From: Armillaria gallica
Taxonomy: Eukaryota; Basidiomycota; Agaricomycetes; Agaricales; Physalacriaceae
DNA: 64,000 nt
NCBI GenBank assembly: GCA_037576215.1
Contig: JBANDB010000003.1
Span: 4,092,001 to 4,156,000, forward strand
Direction of reading: 5' to 3'
The notes below the pieces were generated by a model. That model saw only the letters and a list, made by a program, of their open reading frames with translations, was not told the origin of the DNA and ran no database searches. Positions 23,420 through 34,136 of this stretch are shown here, in pieces (position 1 is the stretch's first letter; every line of letters starts with the position of its first letter). The translations under genes and the position numbers were made by a program.

Positions 23420-25583
23420 ATGTTCAAAGGCATTCTTCCAGCAAAGAGGATATCCTCTTCAGACTTTACGATGGTCACCTCTCTGGCTGACGTCCCAGCG
23501 AATGGCAAGGAGAACCAACCCGGCGGTCAACCATACCTAGCCACCGTCACGAAAATTGCACGACCAGCAACGGCGACCAAAGGATTCCAGCAACCCTACG
23601 AAAAGAAGAAGAAAACAGAGTCCAAAGGAAACGTCCAGCCGTCGGGAACGGTCGGTCCTGAGACCAATCTTGCCTTTGACCGACTTCTAGTGAGCATCCT
23701 TTCATCCTTTCTGTACACCGTTTGTAATTTCTCCTTTACTAGGATGACTTGCAAATACCTTCAACTCTCCGCCCCAAGCTTGCAGGCATGGATTCTACGG
23801 TCAAGGCTGCCATGTTAAAGTCGTCACACGTGTTGGCCCTCAAACCGAACCCAGCTGATATCGAACTTCCCGCCACTCCGCGTTCAACGACCCTCCGGCG
23901 GACGAGGAGCACGGAGTCTCTTGGATCTCCTCGGCTCTCCTCTGCATGTCTAGATGACGACGTGTTGAGGCCACCTGTATTACCATTTGCCTCCCCAGTA
24001 CGGGTCTCATCGCATCACGCCTCTTCTGTAGGGGTGTCCCCTTCACCCCGAAAGGCCAGCAGCCATATCCGAGGTTTGTCCTACAGCGGCTTGGCCTCTC
24101 GAAGCCAGATCAATCTTCCATCCTCTGGCTCGGTAATTGACTTGACCACTGGGGGCAAGACTGTAAAAGACAAACTTTCATCCATTGGAAAGAACATGTC
24201 CCCCACCAAGCTAATCAGTATCTTGACAAGTACTTCAAGCACGGAGTTAGATGTGGAGTTGATTAAGAAGCTACGACTGCTGCTTCGGAACGAGTCTGCA
24301 AGGTATGTCAACGACTAGCAACACTGTTTCCCTTCTGAGCATCCTTCAGTTGGTCACAGGAATTTCTGAGTATGGGTGGTTACTCCACTCTGTTGACCCG
24401 ATTGAATGAAATTCTAGAAGTCGAGTGGAGGTATGTATAGTTGCGAATCTGGTCCATTAATTTACTCACGAAAGGCGATAGGGAGGAGCAACATGACGAT
24501 CAGTTATTGCACGAACTGCTTAGATGCTTCAAGGCCCTCTCTACGTCCTCAATTGGATGCTTTGCTTTGAGAAGCTCGTGCCCCACCCCGTTCGTCCAAC
24601 TTGTAGCCTTGTTGTACTCAGATAAGAAACCTGGCGATGTCGCTACTCGGCAACTCATTGTCGACCTCATTCTCATTCTTTTTGAACTGTATCCGGCATC
24701 CGCTTTACCTGCTCACAGTAACGGGATGACTAATCGCGCTCGACGCGAAGTATGGGATGGCGATTCTGAAATGTCCACGTCCAGTAATCTCATCACACTC
24801 CCAGCTCCCCATAAAACGTTCTTCTCCCTGATCAGAGCACTGCTGCTAACGCCCGCTCCACCTCCGACAGAATCGCCTGCTACTCCCGTTTCACCCCACG
24901 CGTTCATCGAATCTCTACACAAGTCCAGGATATACAAATCCTACCTGCAAGAGCTCTCGGATATCTGCCGCGACTACTTTTGGGTGTTCTGTCATCCAAA
25001 CAATACTATTTGGGTCTTGTCAGAGACAGACGAAGGTCGAGTGGAGAAACCGCGAGCGCCGGGAGGAATGACTGGGGGTGTTGAATTTGAGGCCATGGGT
25101 TATTTTGTTTGTACCTTTTTTCTAATATTGGCCTCCTCTGACACTTGGTTTACAGACAACACACTTACGGCTGATCAACGCACTTGCACAATGTGCAGCT
25201 GACCTCCAAATGCCTAAGGAGCATGACTTGTCGGCGTTCCGTCTGCATTCTGATCTGTTTTTGTCGGGCTTGGAACGCATGATACTCGTAAGAATCCGTT
25301 CTAGCTGTCTCTTGTCATACTGATGTTGTGTTTTCAGATCTCGCGAAAGGCCTCCACCACCTACTACCCCACGCTGCATCTGGAACTTGCCCGATATATT
25401 GCACATGCGGGCAGCGCTGGTTATGAACTTCCCTGGGCCATCTCTCGCCTTCTGGGACCCCCGCCTCCTGCACTATGCAAGGCTAAAAGTGTAATCAGTA
25501 CTTCTCCGCCGCCGTCGCCCACGAAACGTGCTAGTCGGGGGCCGCCTCCTGGTTTTCTATCTGCAAGACTGGATCTCAAGTAA
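23420..25583 (+). CDS. Formin-type GBD/FH3 armadillo protein without FH2
   Basis: The ATG at 23420 gives a basic, Ser/Pro-rich N-terminus (KENQPGGQPYL, TLRRTRSTESLGSPRLSS), then the GTPase-binding/armadillo region known from diaphanous formins: GPETNLAFDRLLDDLQIPSTLRPKLAGMDSTVKAAML, SPTKLISILTSTSSTELDVELIKKLRLLLRNESARW, LSMGGYSTLLTRLNEILEVEWREEQHDDQLLHELLRCFKALST, TRQLIVDLILILFELYP and AFIESLHKSRIYKSYLQELSDICRDYFWVFCHPNN. The protein stops at 25581-25583 without FH1 or FH2 domains, so it is not an actin nucleator; it likely binds a Rho GTPase. The last codons overlap a strong donor (AAGTAAGT), so one more coding exon up to about 25770 is possible. Confidence 0.75.
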
Positions 25584-26205
25584 GTAGAAGATGGCAGGTG
25601 CCAGTTGTACTATATATCTACTATTTAGACTCGTATTGTTTTCTCCTTCGTCGTTGCTAGCGACATCCAGTATACTCACTGTCAATGCATGGTCTGGATC
25701 TTCCGTTCTCTTTCGAATCTGTATACATATAGGACATTTGCATTGCGAAAGCATTCATCGAAATAGAAGTGAACAACTATGATCGAACTACAGGGCAATA
25801 ATAAAAAGGATGTAGGGTAACCATGCAATCAGAGACCCTCTAAAAAATTCATACGTGGCATCATGAGCGCCAGCCGAAGCGATGCCTCGTCCACGGAAGA
25901 AAATTTTCAGGCGATGGTATAAGAATGCACAGATACCCCGGTATCTTCGACACCTTGGTTCAATCTAGAGGACGGGAACGCGGACAAGGAGGCGGAAGAA
26001 CTAAACCGAGCCCGAACTTTTGTGTCCCCAGAGGTTTGTTCGAAGAGGCGAACGACCACGAACGCAGGTTTTTATACCCAAAAAAGTTTATGTAAGCTAT
26101 TCCCACGGACACGTCGGACCGTACAACCGGAACCGGGACTGGCCAGTGAAATTCACGGGTACCCGTGTGGACCGTTGCTGTTCTCCCCCACCAGCTCCCA
26201 ACATT
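25584..26205. other. Intergenic between the GBD protein and PEX11
   Basis: Contains the possible extra last exon of the upstream gene (to about 25770) and the PEX11 promoter. Nothing further recognised. Confidence 0.45.
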
Positions 26206-27397
26206 ATGTCGCTTTCCAAGCCCTTGACGCTCTCCAGGATTAACGATTTGATTCTTGGATCGTTCTCTGCACTTCCTCCCTCTGCAACATTGGACCACTT
26301 GGTGCGGTATTTGGGAACATGGAGTGGTAGCGAGTTGCGTATTTACTCCCATTGATTCTGATTGTGCTGGCTTACTTGATTGACAGTAAATTGTTCATGG
26401 TTTGTTATCCCATCTGCAGCTGTGGCTTGTCTCAAGCTACTTCCAGGTGCTACAATATACCCTTCAATTACTGGTGCCTCTGTTAAATCTGCGCGCGCGC
26501 CTGCAATGTCAAGCTGGACTCAGGAAGGATCCTACGAGCTCGGCCGCTGTCGGAATATCCAAGTTTGCCAAGATCATTAATGATTCACGGACTTTGTGGA
26601 GATTCTGGGGTCAGTGGATCCCGGTCTTGGCAGTCATACATGCTCTAATCGAGCCCTAGGTCTCTTGCCCATATTCCAGTGGCTGATCTCTCTGGAGCGG
26701 AACCCCCAGCCGACGCGTAATTTACTCACCATTGAGCGTTTGCAAGGGTGGTCCATGCTGGGCTACTACCCTCTCGAGCACCTTAGTTATCTTACATCTC
26801 GAGACATCATCCCCACCACCATCTCTTCTCCCCTTGTACCCCAAAGGGCCATTACACTGAAGCCAGGACCGATGGGAATGTGGTCGTGCCGCTTCTGGGC
26901 CGCGTATGTTATCCTCCAGTTCGCACACTTGAGGGAGGACCGGAAGTTGCTGCAGGCGCGACAACGTACGTTGCGCAAAGTGAAAGGCACCGGAATCACG
27001 GAATCGGAAAAGCAGGAAATACAGAATCGATGGGACTCGTATTGGAATGAGATGGTACTGAACTTGGGGAACCTTCCGCTTGCTCTTAATTGGTATTTCG
27101 TTATTGCTTGGTAGAAAGGGATCAGGTACTGATACGTCCTGCAGGTCAACCGAGAAAGGTTTTATTAAGAATCCGGTGCGTATTTCTGTGCGGCGACAGG
27201 CTTTTTTACTGATCATTATTCAGGTTTGGGTGGATATCCTATGCCTCATCACTGCACTGGCATCCTTCCGTGGCGGCTGGAGAGCGACAGCTTTACCCTC
27301 TTCTCCTCCCCCAGCTCCTGCGCCTGCCGAAGTAGTAGTTCCCCCAACGGAGGCTAGTGCTGATGGTCCGACGGGCGCGTACGATATCTCCGGTTAA
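26206..27397 (+). CDS. PEX11: Peroxisomal membrane protein PEX11
   Basis: Peroxisomal membrane elongation and division factor. Exons give MSLSKPLTLSRINDLILGSFSALPPSATLDHLVRYLGTWSGSDKLFM, then LWLVSSYFQVLQYTLQLLVPLLNLRARLQC, AAVGISKFAKIINDSRTLWRFWGLLPIFQWLISLER, IERLQGWSMLGYYPLEHLSYLTSRDII, SCRFWAAYVILQFAHLREDRKLL and a C-terminal TEKGFIKNPVWVDILCLITALASFRGGWR, followed by a Pro/Ala-rich tail ending GAYDISG. The amphipathic N-terminal helices and late membrane segment are in the usual order. One intron needs a GTTGCG donor. It sits in a window that also holds two alcohol oxidases and a Pex26-like gene; physical linkage may be chance. Confidence 0.82.
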
Positions 27398-27571
27398 GAG
27401 GTGTGCCTATCAGATTTTTAGCGCTGTAAAGACGCAAAAGGGAGATAATCAAGCAGAGGGATGGACAAGTACCAGTCATCTATTCAAAAAGTCGTTTATT
27501 CCCACTGTACATTATTTATATGGAGCTGGAAGAAATGTGGCTAATTCATGTCTTGATCTTCGACCACGATC

Positions 27572-29401
27572 ATGAACATTCCGAATATCCCGCCAAATCT
27601 GCCAGCAGCACTCAATCTGCTGGGCCACAACCCCTTCATGACTCCAGAACAGGCTGAGGAGATACGGCAACTCCTCCACAATGAAGAACACGTCCTCGCG
27701 AGTCTCAACGCTGAGATCAACGAAGCCACGGCTCTGCTGGAGAAAATCACGCGAGACAGGGATGCATTGCAGGAAATCATAGTGGGAAAATCCGGGCCAC
27801 ATATGGCTGCTCTACGTGCAGGAATTGAAGAGAAGGAAATGGAGCTGAGGCGAGCGCAGAAGGAGAGCCAAGCGGTGAAGGCGAGCTGGGATCGGATGTG
27901 CCGCGAACGGGGAACGGTCGCAGAATCCGACCCCGATCTTCTTGAGCACCTCGATTTTGAGATTGAGCTGTGCAGACAGACGGTGCAAAGGCTGGAGAAG
28001 GAGGAAAACGGTATCCAGGCCTCTCTGGACACGCAACGGGACGCTCTGTCGCCTATTCGCCGGCTTCCAGTCGAGCTGCTCTCGGAAATATTCAAGCTCT
28101 GTCTTCCAGGTTCATATATCGTCCCAAAATTGAAGACCGCACCCTTACTCCTAGTGCAGGTCTGCAGCAGCTGGCGGCGGCTTGCGCTTTCGATGCCCCA
28201 GCTATGGAGTTCTATCGCCGTCGAGGTCACCGTTCAGCGGTGCCGACCACCCGTGCCTCTTATCGAGCTCTGGCTGCAGCGGTCGATGAACCAGCCTCTG
28301 TCTTTTTCCATCACAGAGCTGGAGCAGGAGGATGCTAGAGAGATTCCAGACCCCGTTACCGCTGCTTCCGTTCTCAAGTCCTTCGTCCCTGCTCATAACC
28401 GCTGGACAAGTGTCAAGCTGGAGTATCATGACTGGCGCTGGCCGTCCGGTCTTGAGCAGCTGCCCCCAGACGCATTACTAGATTCGTTAGAGACGCTGAA
28501 TCTGCAGCGCGAGTATTGGTTCAAGGATGACACTCCCGACTTGAAGCGGGTCCTCCAGGCTCCTCATCTTCACGATCTTACTTGGCATAGTCGAAGTCCA
28601 CCTTCCGACTACCTTCAAACAGTCAATACATTACAGCTGACGCATTTAGATCTAGTCCGTCCTGTATCAAAGGAAGTGTTTCTTGACGTCCTGAGTGGAT
28701 GTCGTGCCATCCAGTCCTGTACCTTCTTCGTCCAACTGGTCGGCAGAGCACCTGAAAACTCCGATGCCCCAGCAGTGGACACGTCTCTTATACTTCTGCC
28801 CCATCTTCACACCTTTGAACTCACGGTCGACATGGCACTGACCACACTACTATCTCGATTAGTCTTTCCTTCATTGACCACCCTCCAGATCAACAGACTG
28901 GACGAGTTTTTCCTCATTAATCCAGCGAATGCGCCACATTTCTGGGATCAAGGGGAAGTGAACGCGTTTCTTGTGCGTTCACAGTGCTCGCTACGGACCC
29001 TTGATGTCAGGGATGTGGAAATATCTTCGGCAGAGCTGCTCGATGTGCTCAAGTTTACCAGCCCTACGCTGCAGCAGCTCAACATCACGAATGAAAGGGC
29101 AAAGGATAATTGCATAACGGACGATGTTGTCCGGGCACTCACTGCATCCTCCTCACCCAGTGACCCTACTTTTCTGTGTCCTCAGCTTGATTATCTCAAG
29201 TTGTGGAGATGCGTGTCGTCAACGGATGGTTTGCTGGCGGATATGGTTCAGTCCCGCTGGTTGCCTCAAGAGGAGGACATGGCGAAGAGGATGAGGCTGG
29301 TCATTATCCTGTTGCGAGATGAAGAGCGTCATGCGATAGATGTAGTGCGCCTGAAAGAGTTTCACAGACATAGGCCAGGCATTACATTGGTTCGACGATG
29401 A
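27572..29401 (+). CDS. F-box protein with coiled-coil N-terminus
   Basis: A single-exon 609-residue protein, unusual among its intron-rich neighbours. Residues 27-155 form a heptad-rich coiled coil (EEIRQLLHNEEHVLASLNAEI, then EEKEMELRRAQKESQ). Residues about 161-216 are an F-box (LSPIRRLPVELLSEIFKLCLP ... LLLVQVCSSWRRLALSMPQLWSSI), the SKP1-binding module. The rest has irregular Leu-rich repeats (ALLDSLETLNLQ, LHDLTWHS, SLRTLDVRDVEI, LQQLNI) that would bind a substrate. This coiled-coil + F-box + LRR plan is greatly expanded in Agaricomycetes. The substrate is unknown. Confidence 0.85.
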   Translation: MNIPNIPPNLPAALNLLGHNPFMTPEQAEEIRQLLHNEEHVLASLNAEINEATALLEKITRDRDALQEIIVGKSGPHMAALRAGIEEKEMELRRAQKESQAVKASWDRMCRERGTVAESDPDLLEHLDFEIELCRQTVQRLEKEENGIQASLDTQRDALSPIRRLPVELLSEIFKLCLPGSYIVPKLKTAPLLLVQVCSSWRRLALSMPQLWSSIAVEVTVQRCRPPVPLIELWLQRSMNQPLSFSITELEQEDAREIPDPVTAASVLKSFVPAHNRWTSVKLEYHDWRWPSGLEQLPPDALLDSLETLNLQREYWFKDDTPDLKRVLQAPHLHDLTWHSRSPPSDYLQTVNTLQLTHLDLVRPVSKEVFLDVLSGCRAIQSCTFFVQLVGRAPENSDAPAVDTSLILLPHLHTFELTVDMALTTLLSRLVFPSLTTLQINRLDEFFLINPANAPHFWDQGEVNAFLVRSQCSLRTLDVRDVEISSAELLDVLKFTSPTLQQLNITNERAKDNCITDDVVRALTASSSPSDPTFLCPQLDYLKLWRCVSSTDGLLADMVQSRWLPQEEDMAKRMRLVIILLRDEERHAIDVVRLKEFHRHRPGITLVRR

Positions 29402-29530
29402 TGGTGCGGAGCAGACGCTAGATCTAGAGGAGCATAGAATCTGACCCAGTCAGGCGGTCTTCCGTTAAATAAATGGATACATTAATCGAAGAAAGTACGA
29501 AATAATTCCATCTGATCCCTGTCGATGTGT

Positions 29531-30139
29531 TCAGCAATCGAACAAGGAAAGTGGTAATGTGGCGTACACATGTGCTTGCTGCGTTTTCTTTTGGACTAGC
29601 TTCCTCCTCCACCCAGGATAGACTCCTTCCAGGGTCTCTGTCACCTTGGTCTTCGTACCGCCCTCTATTTGTTCCATCTCTCTCAATTTCCATGTGCGAA
29701 GATCGTCTCTTCCAGTTACCCTACTCTCGTACAGTGTCGTCATCTCCTCCTCATCCCACACCAACGTTGCTTCGATCCTCACATTCCAAGACATCGCTCG
29801 GCACAACAGGTGCTGCGTCTCGGTAAACGCAAAGGACTGTCGCGGCAGCTGACGAGCTCCCTTGGACTCGGACTCGAATTCCTGTGCTGCAGGCAGGTCG
29901 CGGGCGTCGTGTATTTCAGAGAGCGGGGTATCGCGAGGGACGGCAACGACGTCTTTGTTCAATAGTTTAAAGGCAGTTACAGGTAAGGAAGATGAACATG
30001 CGCGTGTGATTTTCTCTTGGTTTTTGGCTGTTCCGAGTACGGGGAAGACTTTGGAGACTGGATGATCGAGGACGATGGTGTGTTTCGAAAAGATATTAGG
30101 TTCTGCTTGAGGAACTGTCGATGTCGACGCCATGGCCAT
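29531..30139 (-). CDS. Small START/SRPBCC-like protein, unknown function
   Basis: Single-exon protein of 202 residues from the ATG at 30139; the frame extends upstream only through a TTG. It reads MAMASTSTVPQAEPNIFSKHTIVLDHPVSKVFPVLGTAKNQEKITRACS, then ESKGARQLPRQSFAFTETQHLLCRAMSWNVRIEATLVWDEEEMTTLYESRVTG and TKTKVTETLEGVYPGWRRKLVQKKTQQAHV. A HPVSKVFPVLG start followed by beta-rich segments and a long C-terminal helix resembles polyketide-cyclase/SRPBCC lipid-binding folds, but this is pattern recognition without a search. No signal peptide or membrane span. Confidence 0.5.
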   Translation of the reverse strand: MAMASTSTVPQAEPNIFSKHTIVLDHPVSKVFPVLGTAKNQEKITRACSSSLPVTAFKLLNKDVVAVPRDTPLSEIHDARDLPAAQEFESESKGARQLPRQSFAFTETQHLLCRAMSWNVRIEATLVWDEEEMTTLYESRVTGRDDLRTWKLREMEQIEGGTKTKVTETLEGVYPGWRRKLVQKKTQQAHVYATLPLSLFDC

Positions 30140-30392
30140 GTGAACTAGCCAACTCTTGGCAATACTTATCAAGGCACAAGATAGTATTCGGTCTTATAGA
30201 ACATGACATCGCGGGCCGGGGTCTCGACTCAGATAATGACATCAAAGACAAGGATGCTGCTGTGCTCACTGCTGAAGTACTTGCAACTTCAAGATCCTAT
30301 AGGCGCACACTGATCAAGGAGCACTCAACAATGAGCACAGTAACTGGGCACTGGGCAGTGGACAAAGCCTACATTAAAAATCACTTGAGGAT

Positions 30393-30397
30393 AAAAA
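30393..30397 (-). terminator. RNA polymerase III terminator for tRNA-Gly
   Basis: A run of five T on the minus strand, about 22 nt beyond the mature 3' end of the tRNA, with no earlier T4 run. Confidence 0.5.
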
Positions 30398-30419
30398 TAC
30401 GCTTTGCGTGTTTTGTGAT

Positions 30420-30491
30420 TGCTGTAACGGGGACTCGAACCCCGCGCGGAGCCATGGGAAGACTCCATGTTAACCCCTACACCATTACAGC
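30420..30491 (-). tRNA. tRNA-Gly (anticodon CCC)
   Basis: A 72-nt cloverleaf without intron. The acceptor stem pairs GCTGTAA with TTACAGC, with discriminator A. The D arm is GTGT/ACAT with GGGG-TTA in the loop. The anticodon stem GAGTC/GGCTC encloses the loop TTCCCAT, which has T33 and anticodon CCC. The T stem CGGGG/CCCCG encloses TTCGAGT. It lies only 96 bp before the ATG of the next plus-strand gene. Confidence 0.95.
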
Positions 30492-30587
30492 TTATAAAAT
30501 GGTCTGGAGCACTTGGATAGAACCCTGTCATGCTCTATGCCTTTTACACTTGAATGAACCGGGGTAGTATGCGGGGTTCCTTTTCAG

Positions 30588-32056
30588 ATGCCAACCGCGA
30601 CGACCACTACAATTATTACTGGCCCTTCGCCCCACCCCACGACACACAAGCCAAACAAGGTCTCTTCGTCGTCCTCTGCAACGTTGAGCGCCTTGATTGA
30701 CCGTGCAGGTCGTGCATTTGTTAACCATGACCACCACCTAAGTCAGTCTCTCGTCGACTCTGCCTTCACCCTCCTCCCTTCTCCTCTATCGCTCCCTAAC
30801 GCGCTCGATGACCACCGGAAAACCTGGGACATATTTCGCATAACACTCGAAGCCCATGTCTATGCATCGCCTCCTGCAGCTGAGGATGTCCCGGAGCATC
30901 TGAAGGAGGTGATGCTGCAGTCGTCGCATGCATTGATGACGAGGATGTACCAGCGGTCGCTTACCCTATTTACCCCGGCTAGTGGATCGTCAAAGAGCGT
31001 TGCGTCAGCAAACGTGGTCTATATACCCCCATCAGTTCTCAATACCCTCGTCTACGCCAGTCTGAAGGTCAACTGCCCTGATGTCGGCCGGGTCATCATT
31101 GAAGAATGGCTCGCTCATCGACATGGTCGTTTGTCATCGAACCATACCCACCACGATGCATACAAGAAAATCCTTGCAATATACTGCTTGCAGATTCTGC
31201 CGGCCCTGGAGCAATGGGACTATGCTAAAGAGTTTTTGGACTATGAAAGCGAGTTGTCGTCTAGGTCGCGGGAGGTGCGTCGTCTTATATTTCTAGTCCA
31301 ATACTTGTCTCACTGCAGTATCAGTATCTTCAGTCGTCGTTAGCCCGGCTTTGTACGCAGACACAAGCGGTGCGGCAGCGGCCGTCCTCACTTCCTAGCC
31401 CCTCAGCTTCAGCTTCTTCGAGTATATCGACCACTCCTTCGTCTGACCGTAGCTTCTCACCGGCTCCATCGTCATCATCTTCGTCTTCCTCCTCCTCTCT
31501 TTCAACGACATCCACCCATACAGTGGTTCCTTCGACTCCAAAAGGTCTTCACGTTGCCCAATCAATGACGTCTATCGCCGCTCTTCCATCAGCTTCTCAA
31601 TCTACGACCTCTGTATCTTCAGATGGTACCGCAAGACTTGCACGTTCCGCATCCTCACTCTCCGACCGCAAGCAGAAAACACAACGCGAGGCCATGATCA
31701 GACGTACACTGTCTCCCGTTACGAGTGTCATCACACACCCTGTTGTACCGTCAACCGAGCTCCGGAGCCCAACGACTTTTGCGTTGGTAAAAGCCTACGT
31801 AGCTACCATTCTGAACTCGACCAGGCTGACGACATTTTTGATTCTCGCGGTGGTATTCCCACTGATATCAATGGTGCTGCGACTTAGGCGAAGGCGGCGG
31901 TTAGCCGCAGGTGGTGCCATAAACACTGCTGATATGGTTAGAAAGAGACTTCAAGTTGTGAACGGGAGAGAAGCTGGTGTTCTGAGAACGGCTTGGAGTG
32001 AGATAGTCAGGGTTTTGATGGATACCATCAGAATGGGCGGGAGTGGATTAGTATAA
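30588..32056 (+). CDS. Tail-anchored protein, possibly Pex26-like peroxin
   Basis: One intron (about 31275-31319) joins two exons. The N-terminal ~230 residues look all-helical, TPR-like: LSALIDRAGRAFVNHDHHLSQSLVD, WDIFRITLEAHVYASPP, VLNTLVYASLKVNCPDVGRVIIEEWLAHR, ILPALEQWDYAKEFLDYESELSS. A long Ser/Pro/Thr-rich linker with a run of nine Ser follows, then one hydrophobic segment near the C-terminus (LTTFLILAVVFPLISMVL) flanked by RLRRRRR, and about 45 basic residues. This plan, helical domain plus linker plus near-C-terminal anchor with basic flank, matches Pex26/Pex15, which tether the Pex1-Pex6 ATPase to peroxisomes. The assignment is by architecture only. Confidence 0.5.
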
Positions 32057-32152
32057 TTATTGTAAATTACGGAACTATAACTGCTACATGTTCTCGATCA
32101 CCCTAGGTGCAAGAAACCATGAAGTCGCCTCGAGGCTAGTACAAAGGCCAGC

Positions 32153-32160
32153 TATATAAA
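32153..32160 (+). promoter_or_regulatory. TATA box of HEN1
   Basis: TATATAAA lies 73 bp before the HEN1 ATG in a pyrimidine-rich leader (CTTCTTTTTTCTC), a typical basidiomycete core promoter. Confidence 0.45.
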
Positions 32161-32232
32161 TCAAAATATCGCCATCTCGACTTCTTTTTTCTCATTGTCG
32201 GGTGCCATCACCAAGTCTTTCAAGCGACGACC

Positions 32233-33930
32233 ATGGACGACCATGACTGCACGACAATCCTGGAGGAAGACCGCGACCACGAGCTCAGAGTAACCTTCAA
32301 CCCACCGCTATATCTCCAGCGAAAGATATGGATTCTCGATGTGATGAGAAGGGATAGCGTTACCGATGTCAGTCGATGTCTTCACCGTGCTCATCTTACT
32401 GTAACTTGCCCAGGTCGTCGATATAGGTTGCGGTGAGGGACAGCTTCTAATAGCACTCTGCCAGCCAGCTCCATGGCTTGGCCCACCACCACCAGAAATA
32501 TTGCCTCCGTCAGACGCGACCGATACCGCGACGCCTAACTTCAACTCACCACATGATCCAATACCAAACCTCCATCCTACACGCATCGCTGGGCTCGATA
32601 TCTCACAGAGGGATCTCGATTTCGCAATCGAAGCTACTGCGCCGCCACCGCAAACCAACGACAGGCACCTCACTTCAACCCGTTGGGAGCCTCTGGTGGC
32701 ATCTATCTGGAAGGGAGGCTTGGAAGTTATCAATGAAAATTTTGTAGGAGCAGAGTGTATTGTGAGCTCAGAAGTGTGAGTATTATTTATGATGGTATAA
32801 CTCTTTTCTGACTTTGAGCCAGTATTGAACATCTCCCATCGCATATTTTTCCATTCTTCGCGCCTGTTCTCCTTGGTGTGTACCATCCAAAGATATTCCT
32901 CGTTACAACACCATCCTACACCTTCAACGCCCGTTTCACCTCTCCCAATGCCCCACCCTCGGTTCGTAAAGGTTATCCTGATCCCACGGGACGTACCAAT
33001 CGAATCTTCCGGCACGACGATCACAAGTTTGAATGGACAGTGCAGGAATTTCACGAGTGGTGCAAGGAAACAGCCGAACGCTGGGGCTACGAGGCGCATA
33101 TTAGCGATGTAGGTCGCGCTACAGAAAAAGATGAATGGGGACGAGATGAGGGGCTTGGAGGCGCCACTTTGGTGGCAGAGTTTAGGCGGCTTGCATTGGC
33201 AGATGCCGAGAGAAGTCGCTTGGTCGACGAAGCCAGGAAAATGGTGGAAAGTACTCAAGGACAAACTCACCAGTTACTTGTCGAGCACAGACACGTCGCT
33301 CATCCACAAGCGCGACAACCCATTTCCGTTGCAGAGATTGGGAAGATGGTGAAAGCAAAGATGGAGGAGGAACGCGAAGGATTTGTGCGCTTCGAGACTC
33401 TCTGGTACGACAGGGATATTGGGGTCGCTTGTGGTGGATTCACGGAAGTCATGATCAAGGCCATTGAGGAATGTGAGGGGCTGGTACTCAAGAGGGAGGG
33501 GACTGATGATGAAGAGCTATCGAAATTGGACAGAGATTCATGGCATATTGAACTCATTGGCGGTTCAAGACAACCCAAGATGCTGTGGCCCACAACGGAA
33601 GAGGTAGAAGATACAAGTTTCGAATCCTTGCCGTCCGACTGGGTACCAGACGAGGAGGCATACAGTGACAGTAGCAGTGACAGGGAACGGGGAGAGAGTA
33701 CGGGAGCTGAAGGGGACATATCTTGGAACAATTCTGAGGACGACACCCAAGACGAAGAGGATGACGACCATCAGAAATGGGGTTCCGAGGTTCAGCACTG
33801 CTGGGCGGCAGAACCAGATGCTACACGTTGGGGTAACAGGGACTGGGTGTCGACAACACCGCCGCATAGCTCTAGCGATTCTACGACCGGCTGGGACGGA
33901 GATGAAAGTGACGATACCCATACATTGTGA
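32233..33930 (+). CDS. HEN1: Small RNA 2'-O-methyltransferase HEN1
   Basis: Methylates the 3'-terminal ribose of small RNAs, protecting them from uridylation and decay. Three exons encode 534 residues. The SAM pocket is VVDIGCGEGQLL; the Mg2+-binding residues characteristic of HEN1 are in SSEVIEHLPSH (two Glu and His) and RHDDHKFEWTVQEFHEW (His); TTPSYTFNARF is the substrate-pocket motif. Unlike plant HEN1 there is no dsRNA-binding or La domain. Residues from about 415 to the end form an acidic, Ser-rich, probably disordered tail with many Trp, including WG at 485-486 and 502-503 and GW at 522-523. Such W/WG tails are known Argonaute hooks in other proteins. The start ATG has a good context (GACCATGG) and a TATA box 73 bp upstream. 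Confidence 0.92.
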
Positions 33931-34136
33931 TATTTTTGTTTTCATGTATCACGCCTGGCTGTTCAGAAGTCCGTGTAATAATAAATGATACAAGCTACAG
34001 ATGCGTGAGCATAATAGACAGTGGATACCCGAGAAAACGTACCTGGTATATACTGAAAGCAATAGAAGTCCACCAGAAGCAAAAGCTACTCCTCCAACCT
34101 CGCTGACACCACGGGGGCTAACGTACGACAACCTCG

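Noticed and set aside
27572..29401. The intronless F-box gene considered as a retrocopy or horizontally acquired gene
   Set aside because: Large single-exon F-box genes are common in mushroom genomes, and codon use does not look different from the neighbours by eye.
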